DNA from: Maribacter sp. ACAM166
GTDB taxonomy: Bacteria > Bacteroidota > Bacteroidia > Flavobacteriales > Flavobacteriaceae
Length of the DNA stretch: 64,000 bases
Assembly: GCF_005771495.1 (NCBI RefSeq)
Contig: NZ_VAUW01000008.1
Coordinates: 85,991 to 149,990, forward strand
Direction: 5' to 3'
Below the pieces are notes generated by a model. It did no database searches. It saw only the letters and a list, made by a program, of their open reading frames with translations, and was not told the origin of the DNA. Made by a program: the position numbers and the translations under genes. Numbering within the stretch: the stretch's first letter is position 1; every line of letters starts with the position of its first letter. Of the stretch, positions 8,246-17,995 are shown piece by piece.

Positions 8246-9643
8246 TTAAAATCCATACTTATCTACCAAGTATACTAAACTTGCCATTGTAGCTGCTCCT
8301 AATTGAAGCTCACGTTTGTTTACATGTTCAAATGTGTCATTTTCAGCATGGTGGTAATCAAAATAACGTTGTGAATCTGGACGTAGACCAGCCAATACCA
8401 TATCATTATGCTTTTTTAACGGACCTATATCAGCTCCAGCTCCACCTTTTTGGAAATAATGCACTAGGTAAGGCTCAAACAATTCTTTCCATCCTTTAAC
8501 TTTCTCAAAATCTTTATCCGAACAATCAAACGTAAAACCTCGTGGAGAGAAGCCCCCCGAATCACTTTCTAAGGCAAATATGTGATTCTCCTTGTTTGAA
8601 GCAGCTAGTTCAGCATATTTTATCCCTCCTCTTAATCCATTCTCTTCATTCATAAACAAAACAACCCTAATGGTTCGTTTTGGTTTATATCCTGTTTTTT
8701 TAAAAAGATTTAAAACCTCCATACTCTGAACGCACCCTGCTCCATCATCATGAGATCCATCTCCCAGATCCCAAGAATCCAAATGACCACCCACTAAGAT
8801 AATTTCCTCTGGTCTAGTACTACCTTTAATCTCTCCTATAACATTATAAGATTCAACATCTTCAAATTGCTTGCAATTCTGCTTAAAGTAAAAATTAATT
8901 TCTGGATTTAACTTTAGCGATATACTTAACAAATCTGCAGCGTTGGTACTTATTGCTGCTGCTGGTATTCTATCTTCTACTAGTTGCTCACCATACCCCA
9001 TCGAGCCTGTATGAGGAAAGTCATCTAAACGAAGGTTCATTGACCGTACAACAACACCTAACGCACCATACTTTGAAGCTTCTAAAGCTCCTGAGTAACG
9101 TTGATCCACAACATTAGAATAAGCATTGAACGTATTAATTTGAGTAGGATCCATTGGCCTATTAAAAAAAACAATTTTACCCTTAATTTTATCCTTTCCT
9201 ATAGTGGCCAATTCCTCAATACCACTGACCTCTATAATACTTGCTTTAATACCTTTTGGAGGAGTTGCGACCGAACCACCCAATGCACATATTGCCACGT
9301 TTGTAGTCACACCAGGTGTGGTTTCAAAATATGCAAACTCTGGTGTACCCCTCACCCATTTAGGTACCATAACCGGTTGTAACCACACGTTATCCAATCC
9401 TAAGGAGTCTAATTGTGCTTTTGTGTAATTAACTGCTTGTTGAGCTTGTACTGATCCTGAAAGTCGCCCGCCGATTTGATTCGACAGATAATTCAACCAA
9501 TCGTACCCTTTACCCTGCGTTAAGGCTACATCGTACAGCTTTTTAAGCTGTTCTTGATCCGTGTCTTGAGCAAACCCTAAATAAGAAAAGACAATAGCTA
9601 TTAACAGTGTAAGCCTACTTTTCACCTTGTAATTGTTCTTCAT
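8246..9643 (-). CDS. Secreted M28-family metallopeptidase (carboxypeptidase Q-like)
   Basis: 465 residues with an N-terminal signal peptide (to about SYLGFAQ, residue 26). A protease-associated-like insert (about 110-250) precedes the catalytic part. Zinc ligands are visible in GGHLDSWDLGDGSHDDGAG, MNEENGLRGG and near the C-terminus in YHHAENDTFEHV. It should remove amino acids from peptides in the periplasm or outside. Its start lies 29 bases inside the end of the PPK2 gene, so the two are co-transcribed. Confidence 0.9.
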   Translation of the reverse strand: MKNNYKVKSRLTLLIAIVFSYLGFAQDTDQEQLKKLYDVALTQGKGYDWLNYLSNQIGGRLSGSVQAQQAVNYTKAQLDSLGLDNVWLQPVMVPKWVRGTPEFAYFETTPGVTTNVAICALGGSVATPPKGIKASIIEVSGIEELATIGKDKIKGKIVFFNRPMDPTQINTFNAYSNVVDQRYSGALEASKYGALGVVVRSMNLRLDDFPHTGSMGYGEQLVEDRIPAAAISTNAADLLSISLKLNPEINFYFKQNCKQFEDVESYNVIGEIKGSTRPEEIILVGGHLDSWDLGDGSHDDGAGCVQSMEVLNLFKKTGYKPKRTIRVVLFMNEENGLRGGIKYAELAASNKENHIFALESDSGGFSPRGFTFDCSDKDFEKVKGWKELFEPYLVHYFQKGGAGADIGPLKKHNDMVLAGLRPDSQRYFDYHHAENDTFEHVNKRELQLGAATMASLVYLVDKYGF

Positions 9644-10496
9644 AAGTGCCTAAATTAGCTAATATTTTATCGCTCAACATAGGCTCCTTAATATCTTTGT
9701 ATTTTTTTAACGATTGAAGCAAAATATTGGCAACTATTAATCTTGTAGCCTTTTTATTATCTGCCGGTACTACGAACCAAGGCGCATGATCTTTGGTAGT
9801 TCTTGAAATAGCTTCTTCGTAGTATTTTTTATAGCTCTTCCATAAACCACGCTCCTTTAAATCACTTGGTGAAAATTTCCAATGTTTTTCTTTTAGGGCC
9901 AGTCTCCTTAAAAGACGCTGACGTTGTTCCTCCTTCGATAGATTTAGAAAAAACTTAAATATCAAGGTGCCATTTTCAGCTAGGTGGCGCTCAAAATCAT
10001 TGATTTGATCAAACCTTTTATCCCAAAATTTTTGATCTATATCTTCTACTGAGTGAATTCCAGGAATGTGTTCATTTAATATATATTCAGGATGCACTCT
10101 AGTGACCAATACATTTTCATAATGTGTTCTATTAAAAACTCCAAATTTGCCCTTTGCTGGTAAAACTAAATAATGTCTCCATAAATAATTATGACTTAAC
10201 TCCAATTCAGTAGGTACTTTAAAACTATGCACCTCTACACCACTAACATTAAAATCTTTGAATATTTCCCGTATCAAACTATCTTTACCGGCAGTATCCA
10301 TACCTTGTAAGCATACTAATATACTATATTTGCCATGTGCATATATAGTATCTTGAAACTCGCCAAGTTTCCTTCTAATTACTGATAATTCTTTTTTTAG
10401 TTTCTTATCCGATTTTCCGAAATCTTCATAGGTTATCGTTTCAGACATTTTAAAGTTCTCATTGGCTTTGTATTTTTCTAGATTTATCTTATCCAT
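9615..10496 (-). CDS. Polyphosphate kinase 2 family protein
   Basis: 293 residues. Walker A-like GMDTAGKDS at residues 65-73 and the PPK2 lid/Walker B region FNRTHYENVLVTRVHPE (121-137) are clear, as is the Arg-rich C-terminal half (RQRLLRRL). PPK2 enzymes use polyphosphate to phosphorylate nucleotides (AMP, ADP or GDP); the subclass cannot be told here. Upstream partner of the M28 peptidase gene by overlap, though no functional link is evident. Confidence 0.9.
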   Translation of the reverse strand: MDKINLEKYKANENFKMSETITYEDFGKSDKKLKKELSVIRRKLGEFQDTIYAHGKYSILVCLQGMDTAGKDSLIREIFKDFNVSGVEVHSFKVPTELELSHNYLWRHYLVLPAKGKFGVFNRTHYENVLVTRVHPEYILNEHIPGIHSVEDIDQKFWDKRFDQINDFERHLAENGTLIFKFFLNLSKEEQRQRLLRRLALKEKHWKFSPSDLKERGLWKSYKKYYEEAISRTTKDHAPWFVVPADNKKATRLIVANILLQSLKKYKDIKEPMLSDKILANLGTYEEQLQGEK

Positions 10497-10682
10497 GCTG
10501 AAATATAAAATTTAAATTCTAGTGATACTAATTCAAGTTTTCAACTACACGTTATGACATTTAAATAAATTTCCGTTTATCGAAATTCATAGGTATTGTA
10601 ACGAATATAATATTTTCTATCCGCTAAACCACTTAAATTCATCGTAGTAAAATCCCAAATTTTACACTGCAAAAACCTACCA

Positions 10683-11378
10683 ATGAAGAAAACTACCTAT
10701 ATTTTCTGCGCTATTGCTGTAGTATTACTGTCATCATATCGGCCTAATTTAGAATGTGAATATGCCAATTCGAATATGGGTTTTGCCAAATCTCAAATAA
10801 ATACGGCACTGCTTACAGATGATATTAATCATGCTAGGTTTTATACTTATAAAGCTTTAAATGCCTTAGAAAAATCTAAAACTCAATTGGATATTTGTGG
10901 ATGTTCTTCTGCTAAAACAAGTATGAATGAAAATTTAGCTGTTTTGGTACTTGCTACCAAATCTACAACACTACAAGGCACTAAAAAAATTTTAGACAAA
11001 TCTATTGAGCTTACTGAACATACAATGCTTGTACTTGATTCTCACGACACTCATAACAGCGCATATTCCAATGACATGTTGTCTATGAACTCTACTACTA
11101 CAATAAATGCTGCAACAACTGCGAATAACACTAAAACTTCTAGCCTCAATGATAAAATTGATGCTTCATTGGAAAAATACAGAATCTCCCTTGGGAAAGT
11201 AGTAGAAACTGTTAATTGTAAAGAAGCAAAGGCTTTTGCTAAAAAAATATTCGACGAATGTGAAAGTCAGTTGCTTCAACCTAATTTATCTGAGGGAACC
11301 AAGTATTACAATTTACGCACCAAAGAAATTACCCTTCACGCTTTAAACAAACTTGGAAATTGCGTAACTAAAAATTAA
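10683..11378 (+). CDS. Exported hypothetical protein
   Basis: 231 residues, not recognised. The N-terminus looks like a signal peptide (MKKTTYIFCAIAVVLLSSY). The mature part has cysteine pairs (CEY, CGC, CE), helical stretches such as HARFYTYKALNALEKSKTQL and a low-complexity Ser/Thr/Asn/Ala stretch at about 133-152 (STTTINAATTANN). Its 3' end is 13 bases from the convergent sigma-54 regulator gene. Probably a periplasmic helical protein of unknown role. Confidence 0.65.
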   Translation: MKKTTYIFCAIAVVLLSSYRPNLECEYANSNMGFAKSQINTALLTDDINHARFYTYKALNALEKSKTQLDICGCSSAKTSMNENLAVLVLATKSTTLQGTKKILDKSIELTEHTMLVLDSHDTHNSAYSNDMLSMNSTTTINAATTANNTKTSSLNDKIDASLEKYRISLGKVVETVNCKEAKAFAKKIFDECESQLLQPNLSEGTKYYNLRTKEITLHALNKLGNCVTKN

Positions 11379-11391
11379 GACCATGATTAAC

Positions 11392-12555
11392 TTATTTACT
11401 GGCAAATAATTTCACATCATCTTCAGAAACGTCTTGCCCACCAAGTATGATAAGGCGCTCGACTACATTTCTAAGCTCACGAATATTCCCAGTCCAGTCA
11501 TATGCCTTTAATAACTTAATTGCCGTATCTGAAAAAGTTTTGGCAGCCATACCTTGTTCTTCTGTGATTTTCTTCGAAAAATGTTGAATTAATAACGGAA
11601 TATCATTCCTTCTTTCATTCAAACTTGGTACTTGAATAAGAATTACGGCTAGACGATGATATAAATCTTCCCTAAAGTTGCCCTCTTCAATTTCTTTTTT
11701 TAAATCTTTATTGGTGGCTGCAATAACTCGAACATCAACCTTTATATCCCTGTCTGTACCTACCCTTGATATCTTACTTTCTTGAAGTGCCCTCAAGACC
11801 TTTGCCTGTGCAGAAAGACTCATGTCACCAATCTCATCTAAAAATATAGTTCCCTTATTAGCTGCCTCAAATTTACCCGCTCTATCCTTAACAGCAGATG
11901 TAAAAGCCCCTTTCACATGGCCGAACAGTTCACTTTCAATTAACTCAGATGGTATTGCAGCACAATTGACTTCAATAAATGATTCTGCACTTCTTGCACT
12001 TTTTTCATGTAGCCAATGTGCTACTAACTCTTTTCCTGTTCCATTAGACCCTGTAATCAAAACACGAGCATCAGTAGGAGCTACTTTTTCTATCATATCT
12101 TTAATGATACTAATTTCGCTACTTTCCCCAATCATCTCATAATTCTTACTCACCCTTTTCTTTAATTTTTTATTTTCAACGACCAAACCCTTTCTGTCCA
12201 AGGCATTTCTTACTGTTGTTAATAGCCTATTCAAATCTGGCGGTTTTGAAATATAATCAAAGGCACCTAAACGCATTGTATTAACGGCCGTATCTAAATC
12301 ACCATGACCAGAAATCATTATGAATGGTATTTCTGGTTTTATTTTTCTTGCAGCCTCCAATACTTCAACACCATCCATTTTAGGCATTTTAATATCACAA
12401 AGAACCAAATCATAGTCATTGTTCTTTACTGCTTCAATTCCTTTCAATCCATCTTCAGCTTCCTCAACAGAATATGCATCATTTTCTTCAGATAAGATTT
12501 TAACCAGCACCCTTCTAATTGCCGCTTCATCTTCTATCACTAATATTTTTGACAT
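11392..12555 (-). CDS. Sigma-54-type response regulator lacking a DNA-binding domain
   Basis: 387 residues. Receiver domain 1-120 with phospho-acceptor D54 (LVLCDIKMPKMDG). The AAA+ sigma-54 activation domain follows: Walker A GSNGTGKE, the GAFTSA loop in GHVKGAFTSAVKDRAG, and FLDEIGDMS as Walker B. The chain ends just after the C-terminal AAA+ helices (NIRELRNVVERLII), with no Fis-type helix-turn-helix, so it should act from solution or by another recruiter. Last gene of an operon with an ABC exporter, MscS and DUF6268 proteins; no histidine kinase is adjacent. Confidence 0.9.
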   Translation of the reverse strand: MSKILVIEDEAAIRRVLVKILSEENDAYSVEEAEDGLKGIEAVKNNDYDLVLCDIKMPKMDGVEVLEAARKIKPEIPFIMISGHGDLDTAVNTMRLGAFDYISKPPDLNRLLTTVRNALDRKGLVVENKKLKKRVSKNYEMIGESSEISIIKDMIEKVAPTDARVLITGSNGTGKELVAHWLHEKSARSAESFIEVNCAAIPSELIESELFGHVKGAFTSAVKDRAGKFEAANKGTIFLDEIGDMSLSAQAKVLRALQESKISRVGTDRDIKVDVRVIAATNKDLKKEIEEGNFREDLYHRLAVILIQVPSLNERRNDIPLLIQHFSKKITEEQGMAAKTFSDTAIKLLKAYDWTGNIRELRNVVERLIILGGQDVSEDDVKLFASK

Positions 12556-12564
12556 AACTACTTT

Positions 12565-13446
12565 TTAAATTCCTATTCTAAATCCTGTTCTAAAATAAAG
12601 GCCAGCTTCATCATTTAAGGTGAAAATATCGTTTCGCTCCATATCCCTCAATACCCCATTCTGAAATAAGGAGTGACCTCCTATAAGGTAAACGGACATA
12701 TCCTTTGTTATTTTGTATTGATATCCTAAAGTCAATAATAATGCCGTAGAAGAAACATCTGTAGATAAATTATTACCAGGTAGTAAAATGTTGTTCTGAA
12801 TATTTACATAATAGCCATCTAAGAACAGTTCGGTTTGAAAGAAATGTCCTTTTTTAGTAAAATATTTCATACCTGACTTCGGAGCTCCTAAAACATAAGA
12901 CCAATTAGGATGAAAACGCTTTTCATAATACACAAAAGGCAACGGCACATCTATAGGTGAAGTTCCATTATAGGAAATTCCTAGAACAAGAATAAAGGGT
13001 TTTTCAATATCCTTTATATTTTTGTAGGCACCAATCGTATAGTTCATATTAAAATCATCGTCCTGTAATTCTTCAACAAAATTTGAAGACCACCTTGGTG
13101 TAACTACCCCTATCAAGCGCCATTTATCGCTTAATTTATACATGTAAGCCATGTTAATATCTACAACATGAAACTTACTCAAATCATTAGAATTAGGAAA
13201 TAAATCATCTGGCACTTCAAAATTATACCGATTATATTCCGCCCCTAAAATAATGTAATCTTGTTTTTTACGTAAGGCTAATGGCACATTCAATACCAAC
13301 TTAATACGAGAAGTTTCTACATCACCACTATTATCTGGCATGAGCATATACTCAACTCTAAATACATCTGGTGTTTGAGCAAGAATTGGATTGATAGCTA
13401 CAATCCAAAAGAAAAGCCATAGAACTAGTTTGCTATGCTTCTTCAT
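12565..13446 (-). CDS. DUF6268-type outer-membrane beta-barrel protein
   Basis: 293 residues with a signal peptide ending near ILAQ (residue 24). The rest is alternating aromatic/hydrophobic strands typical of an outer-membrane barrel, ending in Gly-rich LYFRTGFRIGI. I assign it to DUF6268 by overall resemblance. It overlaps the mscS stop by 14 bases and precedes the regulator gene by 9, so it belongs to the same operon. Confidence 0.7.
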   Translation of the reverse strand: MKKHSKLVLWLFFWIVAINPILAQTPDVFRVEYMLMPDNSGDVETSRIKLVLNVPLALRKKQDYIILGAEYNRYNFEVPDDLFPNSNDLSKFHVVDINMAYMYKLSDKWRLIGVVTPRWSSNFVEELQDDDFNMNYTIGAYKNIKDIEKPFILVLGISYNGTSPIDVPLPFVYYEKRFHPNWSYVLGAPKSGMKYFTKKGHFFQTELFLDGYYVNIQNNILLPGNNLSTDVSSTALLLTLGYQYKITKDMSVYLIGGHSLFQNGVLRDMERNDIFTLNDEAGLYFRTGFRIGI

Positions 13447-14368
13447 TATTCTCTAAATTTGAAACATTGCTATGCTGAAAAGGACCCTGCTGAAATAAAT
13501 GTATATCTCTTTGCGGAAAAGGTATGGTAATCTTATTAGCTCTAAACTCCGCATCAATCTTATACCGTAACTCACTCTTTATTCGTGGATCAGAAAAACT
13601 ATCGATGATATAAAAATTCAAAGAAAATAATAAAGCTGAGTCCCCAAAATCTTCAAATATCACAAAAGGCTTCGGGCTCTTTAATACATTTCTATGCGTC
13701 TTAACTATATCTAATAATATTTTAGTCACAAGTTGTACATCGCTACCATATGATACCCCGATTTTAATTGATTCTCTAGTCGTTTTATGGTTCTGTGTAT
13801 AATTATAAACGATATCACTTATAAACTTGTGATTAGGTATAATAATAACCTTATCGTCTCTAGTAATTGCCCTAGTCGTTCGTAATTTAATTTCAAAGAC
13901 CTTTCCTATCTTATTATCGATTTCAATGATATCTCCGACTCGCAACGACTTATCTAAAATTATAAAAATTCCACCAATTATATCTTGAAAAATTTCTCGT
14001 AACGCGAGACCAAGTCCAACAAACAAAGCAGCAGAAGCTGTAATAAGAATTGTAATATTAATTCCAGCAGCACTCATCGTAAAAAGTATTACTATCACAT
14101 AGACCAAATATTTGATAAATTTGAAGATGCTTATAAACTTCAGTTTATCATCCACTTCCATTTTACGTGTAAAAAACTTTCTTATGCCTTGAAGAATGGT
14201 ACTTGTAAGCAAAAAAGCCATTGTAATCAACAGCAACAGACCTATGGTTAGTTCAATTCTGTTATCTCCTTCGCCAAAATGAATCCCAAGCTCTAAAAAA
14301 ATTTTTATCGTTCCCCAAATATCATCCTCAATAATATCCTTAATCTTTTCTGTATTCTCCTGGATCAT
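13433..14368 (-). CDS. Small-conductance mechanosensitive channel (MscS family)
   Basis: 311 residues. Two N-terminal membrane segments precede the pore-lining helix (SAAGINITILITASAALFVGLGLALREIFQDIIGG, about residues 101-135), which has the Ala/Gly packing of MscS TM3. A beta domain follows (VGDIIEIDNKIGKVFEIKLRTT). It should open when the inner membrane is stretched. The start overlaps the ABC permease stop by 4 bases. Confidence 0.9.
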   Translation of the reverse strand: MIQENTEKIKDIIEDDIWGTIKIFLELGIHFGEGDNRIELTIGLLLLITMAFLLTSTILQGIRKFFTRKMEVDDKLKFISIFKFIKYLVYVIVILFTMSAAGINITILITASAALFVGLGLALREIFQDIIGGIFIILDKSLRVGDIIEIDNKIGKVFEIKLRTTRAITRDDKVIIIPNHKFISDIVYNYTQNHKTTRESIKIGVSYGSDVQLVTKILLDIVKTHRNVLKSPKPFVIFEDFGDSALLFSLNFYIIDSFSDPRIKSELRYKIDAEFRANKITIPFPQRDIHLFQQGPFQHSNVSNLENNEEA

Positions 14369-15708
14369 GATGAATATTTAAGCCATTTGTACAATTCTTT
14401 ATAACTAGGTTTTTTACCGTACATAAGGATGCCCACACGGTAAATTTTAGCCGCTACCCAAACAATACCAATAAAAGTAGCTATTAAAATCAAAATAGAA
14501 CTGACTAATTGCCAAACGGGCACTCCACCTTCCCCAATACCCCAAGGAAGTCGCATCAGCATTACTATTGGTGATGTTAATGGAAATAGGGAAAACGCTA
14601 CTGCAATTGGCCCATTTGGATTACTGAAGACAGAAAAGAAACCAACGTAAATGGCCAACATTAAAGGTAAAATAACAGGGAAAATAAACTGTTGCGTATC
14701 GGTTTCATTATCTACTGCAGCACCTATCGCCGCATATATAGAACTATAAATCAAATACCCAAGAACAAAGTAAACTATAAAGAAAACCAACATTGCGAAA
14801 ATTGGGATTTCAAAAATCTCTTGGGCATATAATTGTATATTTTGAGTTACGGCATCTACATCTACATTTGTTCCATTAGCCATGCCTTGGGTCATGCCCC
14901 CTTTTGTTAATGAAGCCGGATCAATATCAAAAATAGCCAGACCAATAAACAGTAAAATTGCCCCAGAAATAATCCAAATTCCGAATTGGGTTATACCCGC
15001 CAATGAGGTCCCAATAATCTTGCCCATCATTAGATGAAACGGTTTTACCGATGAGATAATGACCTCAATAATTCTACTGGTTTTCTCCTCTATAACACTA
15101 CGCATCACAAACCCACCATAAATGATAATGAACATCATAATCAAGTAACCAAAAGCTCCCCCAATTACTGCTTTTATCTCATTTATTCCTTTTATATTTT
15201 GTAGACCATCAAACGTTTCAATATTAATATCATAACGACGATCCATAGCTGCATATTCCTTAGGTGACAACCCAAGTTCCCTTAATCTTTCTTGCCGTAA
15301 TCTCCCTGTAATAATATTTTCCAACTTATCTAAAATAGTAGCACTAGGCGCATTTTTACTGTAAAAAAAGGCTCGCTGCGCAACTTGTTCCAAATTTGGC
15401 TCATCAGGTAAATATATAAGACCATAATACCCCTGACTTACAGTAGAATCTTTAGCCTGTGTTAAAGTCACATCTCTAAAATTAACATAAGATGTAGCTT
15501 CTGATGCACTAAATTCATTTGAAAAATAACCACTTTCATTCAATACCGCTATCACCCTTTTCTCATTATCATTCAACTGAGTTAAATACGCAATAAGCAA
15601 TATCATACCAACCATTAATATAGGGCTCAAAAAAGTCATGATAACGAAAGACTTGTTACGCACCTTTGCCAAGTATTCCCTTTTTATAATTAACGGCAAT
15701 TTATTCAT
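14365..15708 (-). CDS. ABC-2 type exporter permease (NatB-like)
   Basis: I place the start at 15708 (MNKLPLIIKREYLAKVRNKSF) and not at the upstream ATG 15750, because this gives the family's usual N-terminus and only an 8-base overlap with the ATPase gene. 447 residues: one N-terminal membrane helix, a large external domain (about 45-170), then five membrane helices with the ABC-2 pattern EEKTSRIIEVIISSVKPFHLM. Works with the adjacent ATPase, possibly in sodium or antibiotic export; substrate unknown. Confidence 0.87.
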   Translation of the reverse strand: MNKLPLIIKREYLAKVRNKSFVIMTFLSPILMVGMILLIAYLTQLNDNEKRVIAVLNESGYFSNEFSASEATSYVNFRDVTLTQAKDSTVSQGYYGLIYLPDEPNLEQVAQRAFFYSKNAPSATILDKLENIITGRLRQERLRELGLSPKEYAAMDRRYDINIETFDGLQNIKGINEIKAVIGGAFGYLIMMFIIIYGGFVMRSVIEEKTSRIIEVIISSVKPFHLMMGKIIGTSLAGITQFGIWIISGAILLFIGLAIFDIDPASLTKGGMTQGMANGTNVDVDAVTQNIQLYAQEIFEIPIFAMLVFFIVYFVLGYLIYSSIYAAIGAAVDNETDTQQFIFPVILPLMLAIYVGFFSVFSNPNGPIAVAFSLFPLTSPIVMLMRLPWGIGEGGVPVWQLVSSILILIATFIGIVWVAAKIYRVGILMYGKKPSYKELYKWLKYSS

Positions 15709-16639
15709 GCGATAGGTTTCTATTTTGAATAGTCTGAATAAAAATATCATTGGCAGTGGGTGTAGTTTCTACGAAACCCTTTACATTGGCCCTCTCACCT
15801 AAAAAGTTTAAAATCTCCCTAGATTCATTTGAAGGAAGTTGAACTGTAAGATCTAACTGTTTTTCAATAGCATCAAAACCATGCGTCAATACCTGAAATT
15901 TTAGTTGCATTTCATTAATTAACACATCTGGATTGTCAATTTCAAGACCAATTTTGAAGATATTGCTCTTATAAGCTTTTTTTATATCTGATAGTTTACC
16001 ATCCAATATTTTTTCGGCTTTATGAATCAAGGCTATATACTCGCATAGTTCTTCAACAGACTCCATTCTATGGGTAGAAAAGATAATAGATGTACCATTA
16101 TTCTTTAAATTCAAAATCTGTTCTTTAATAAGGTTGGCATTTATTGGATCAAAACCACTAAATGGCTCATCGAAAATTAATAGTTTAGGTTCATGAAGAA
16201 CAGTGACAACAAATTGAATTTTTTGAGCCATACCCTTAGATAGTTCTTGTACCTTTTTATTCCACCAATCACCAATTTCCAATTTTTCAAACCAGTATTT
16301 CAATCTTTTTTTCGCCTCTGCTCTTGAAAGTCCTTTCAGCTGTGCGAGATATAATGCCTGCTCACCGACCTTCATACTTTTATAAAGTCCACGTTCCTCT
16401 GGTAAGTACCCTATTTGCGAGATATGTTCAGGTTTCAAAAGCTTTCCATCAAAATAAACAGAACCTTTATCTGGATAAGTAATTTGATTGATAATACGTA
16501 TAAGAGTAGTTTTACCAGCTCCATTTGGACCTAATAATCCATAAATACTGTTTTTGGGGATTTCTAAGGAAACGTTCTTTAAAGCTGTATGGTCCCCAAA
16601 CTGTTTGGTGACCCCATTAGCTACCAAAATGTTATTCAT
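15701..16639 (-). CDS. ABC exporter ATP-binding protein (NatA-like)
   Basis: 312 residues. Walker A GPNGAGKTT at residues 37-45, signature LSKGMAQK near 136, Walker B LLIFDEP near 158 and the switch His in STHRMES. The C-terminal 80 residues are the extra domain found in NatA/CcmA-type subunits. First gene of the five-gene operon ending at 11392. Confidence 0.92.
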   Translation of the reverse strand: MNNILVANGVTKQFGDHTALKNVSLEIPKNSIYGLLGPNGAGKTTLIRIINQITYPDKGSVYFDGKLLKPEHISQIGYLPEERGLYKSMKVGEQALYLAQLKGLSRAEAKKRLKYWFEKLEIGDWWNKKVQELSKGMAQKIQFVVTVLHEPKLLIFDEPFSGFDPINANLIKEQILNLKNNGTSIIFSTHRMESVEELCEYIALIHKAEKILDGKLSDIKKAYKSNIFKIGLEIDNPDVLINEMQLKFQVLTHGFDAIEKQLDLTVQLPSNESREILNFLGERANVKGFVETTPTANDIFIQTIQNRNLSHE

Positions 16640-16759
16640 GCACGCAATTTATTCAAAGATATTGAATTGTTTTGACTAGGTACATTCTTTATGATTCCTT
16701 TAAACATTACGGTCTTTTAATACCACACATAAATAGGACGATCTGTATAAAAAGCAAAA

Positions 16760-16785
16760 CCCACCCTCAATAAATTAAGGGTGGG
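16760..16785 (-). terminator. Rho-independent terminator of grpE-dnaJ
   Basis: Read leftward: CCCACCCTTAA / TTGAGGGTGGG followed by TTTTGCTTTTT. Confidence 0.8.
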
Positions 16786-16876
16786 AAAAAAATTGCTATG
16801 AAAAAGAAAATTAATATTGGTTACCCAATATTATCTCAAATATACGTTTTTTATTTAAAAACGAAAGATTTCAAAT

Positions 16877-17986
16877 CTAAGAGAACATATCTTTAACTTT
16901 TTCGAAAAATGATTTATCCGATTTCTCAGGTTTAGGCTCAAAATTATCATTGCCCTGCATTCTTTCAAAGAATTCTCGTTGTTCTTTATTTAATTCTTTA
17001 GGTGTCCAAACGTTCACATGCACCAAAAGATCACCGGCACCGTAACCATTAAGACTTGTAATTCCCTTTCCTCGAAGTCTTAATATTTTACCCGATTGTA
17101 TACCAGCTTCTAATTTGATACGAACTTTACCACCTACAGCATCAATTTCTTTTGATGTTCCTAAAACAGCTTCAGAAATACTAACGTAAGTATCATAATG
17201 AAGATTATCTCCTTCACGCTTTAAGGTACTATGTTCTTGTGTTTCAATCGCCACCAATAAGTCTCCAGGAATTCCATTACCAGGAGCATCATTACCCTTA
17301 TTAGGCACCTTTAACTGCATACCATCTTCAACACCGGCAGGAATATTTATTGAAACTGTTTCCTCTACAACCTTTAACCCTTGCTCATCTGTATCTCCCG
17401 GCTTACCATCTAAAATCTGACCGCTACCTCCGCAAGTACTACATACTGCAGCAGTTTGCATTCTACCCAAAATGGTATTCTGTATTTTTGTTACTTGACC
17501 TCTACCACCACAAGTGCTACAGGTTTTATAGGTAACTCCTTCGGCTTGAACTTTTCTTTTAACCTTAACATTCTTCTCTACTCCATTTGCAACCTCTTCT
17601 ATAGTCAACGTTACTCTAATACGCAAATTACTTCCTTTAACTCTTCGTTGGCCGCCACCACCGCCAAAGCCACCAAAGCTGCCGCCGCCGCCGAAAATAT
17701 CGCCGAATTGGCTGAATATATCATCCATATTCATACCCCCGCCGCCAAAACCGCCGCCGCCGCCATCAAAAGCAGCATGACCAAATTGATCATAACGTGT
17801 TTTCTTATCAGCGTCACTCAAAATCTCATAAGCTTCAGCAGACTTCTTAAACATCTCCTCTGCCGAATTATCTCCTGGATTTTTATCAGGATGATATTGT
17901 AATGCCTTTTTTCGGTATGCTTTTTTAATTTCTGCAGCAGACGCATTCTTGCTTATGCCTAAAACCTCATAATAATCTTCCTTCAT
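16877..17986 (-). CDS. dnaJ: Chaperone DnaJ with a reduced zinc domain
   Basis: 369 residues: J domain with HPDK at 32-35, a long Gly/Phe linker (about 70-115, almost pure Gly runs), zinc region, two C-terminal beta domains. Only two CxxCxGxG repeats are present (CSTCGGRG and CSTCGGSG), against four in E. coli DnaJ. By order and spacing they match repeats 2 and 3, so zinc centre II is kept and centre I lost. Stimulates DnaK ATPase; 9 bases after grpE, so one operon. Confidence 0.95.
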   Translation of the reverse strand: MKEDYYEVLGISKNASAAEIKKAYRKKALQYHPDKNPGDNSAEEMFKKSAEAYEILSDADKKTRYDQFGHAAFDGGGGGFGGGGMNMDDIFSQFGDIFGGGGSFGGFGGGGGQRRVKGSNLRIRVTLTIEEVANGVEKNVKVKRKVQAEGVTYKTCSTCGGRGQVTKIQNTILGRMQTAAVCSTCGGSGQILDGKPGDTDEQGLKVVEETVSINIPAGVEDGMQLKVPNKGNDAPGNGIPGDLLVAIETQEHSTLKREGDNLHYDTYVSISEAVLGTSKEIDAVGGKVRIKLEAGIQSGKILRLRGKGITSLNGYGAGDLLVHVNVWTPKELNKEQREFFERMQGNDNFEPKPEKSDKSFFEKVKDMFS

Positions 17987-17995
17987 GCCAATTTT

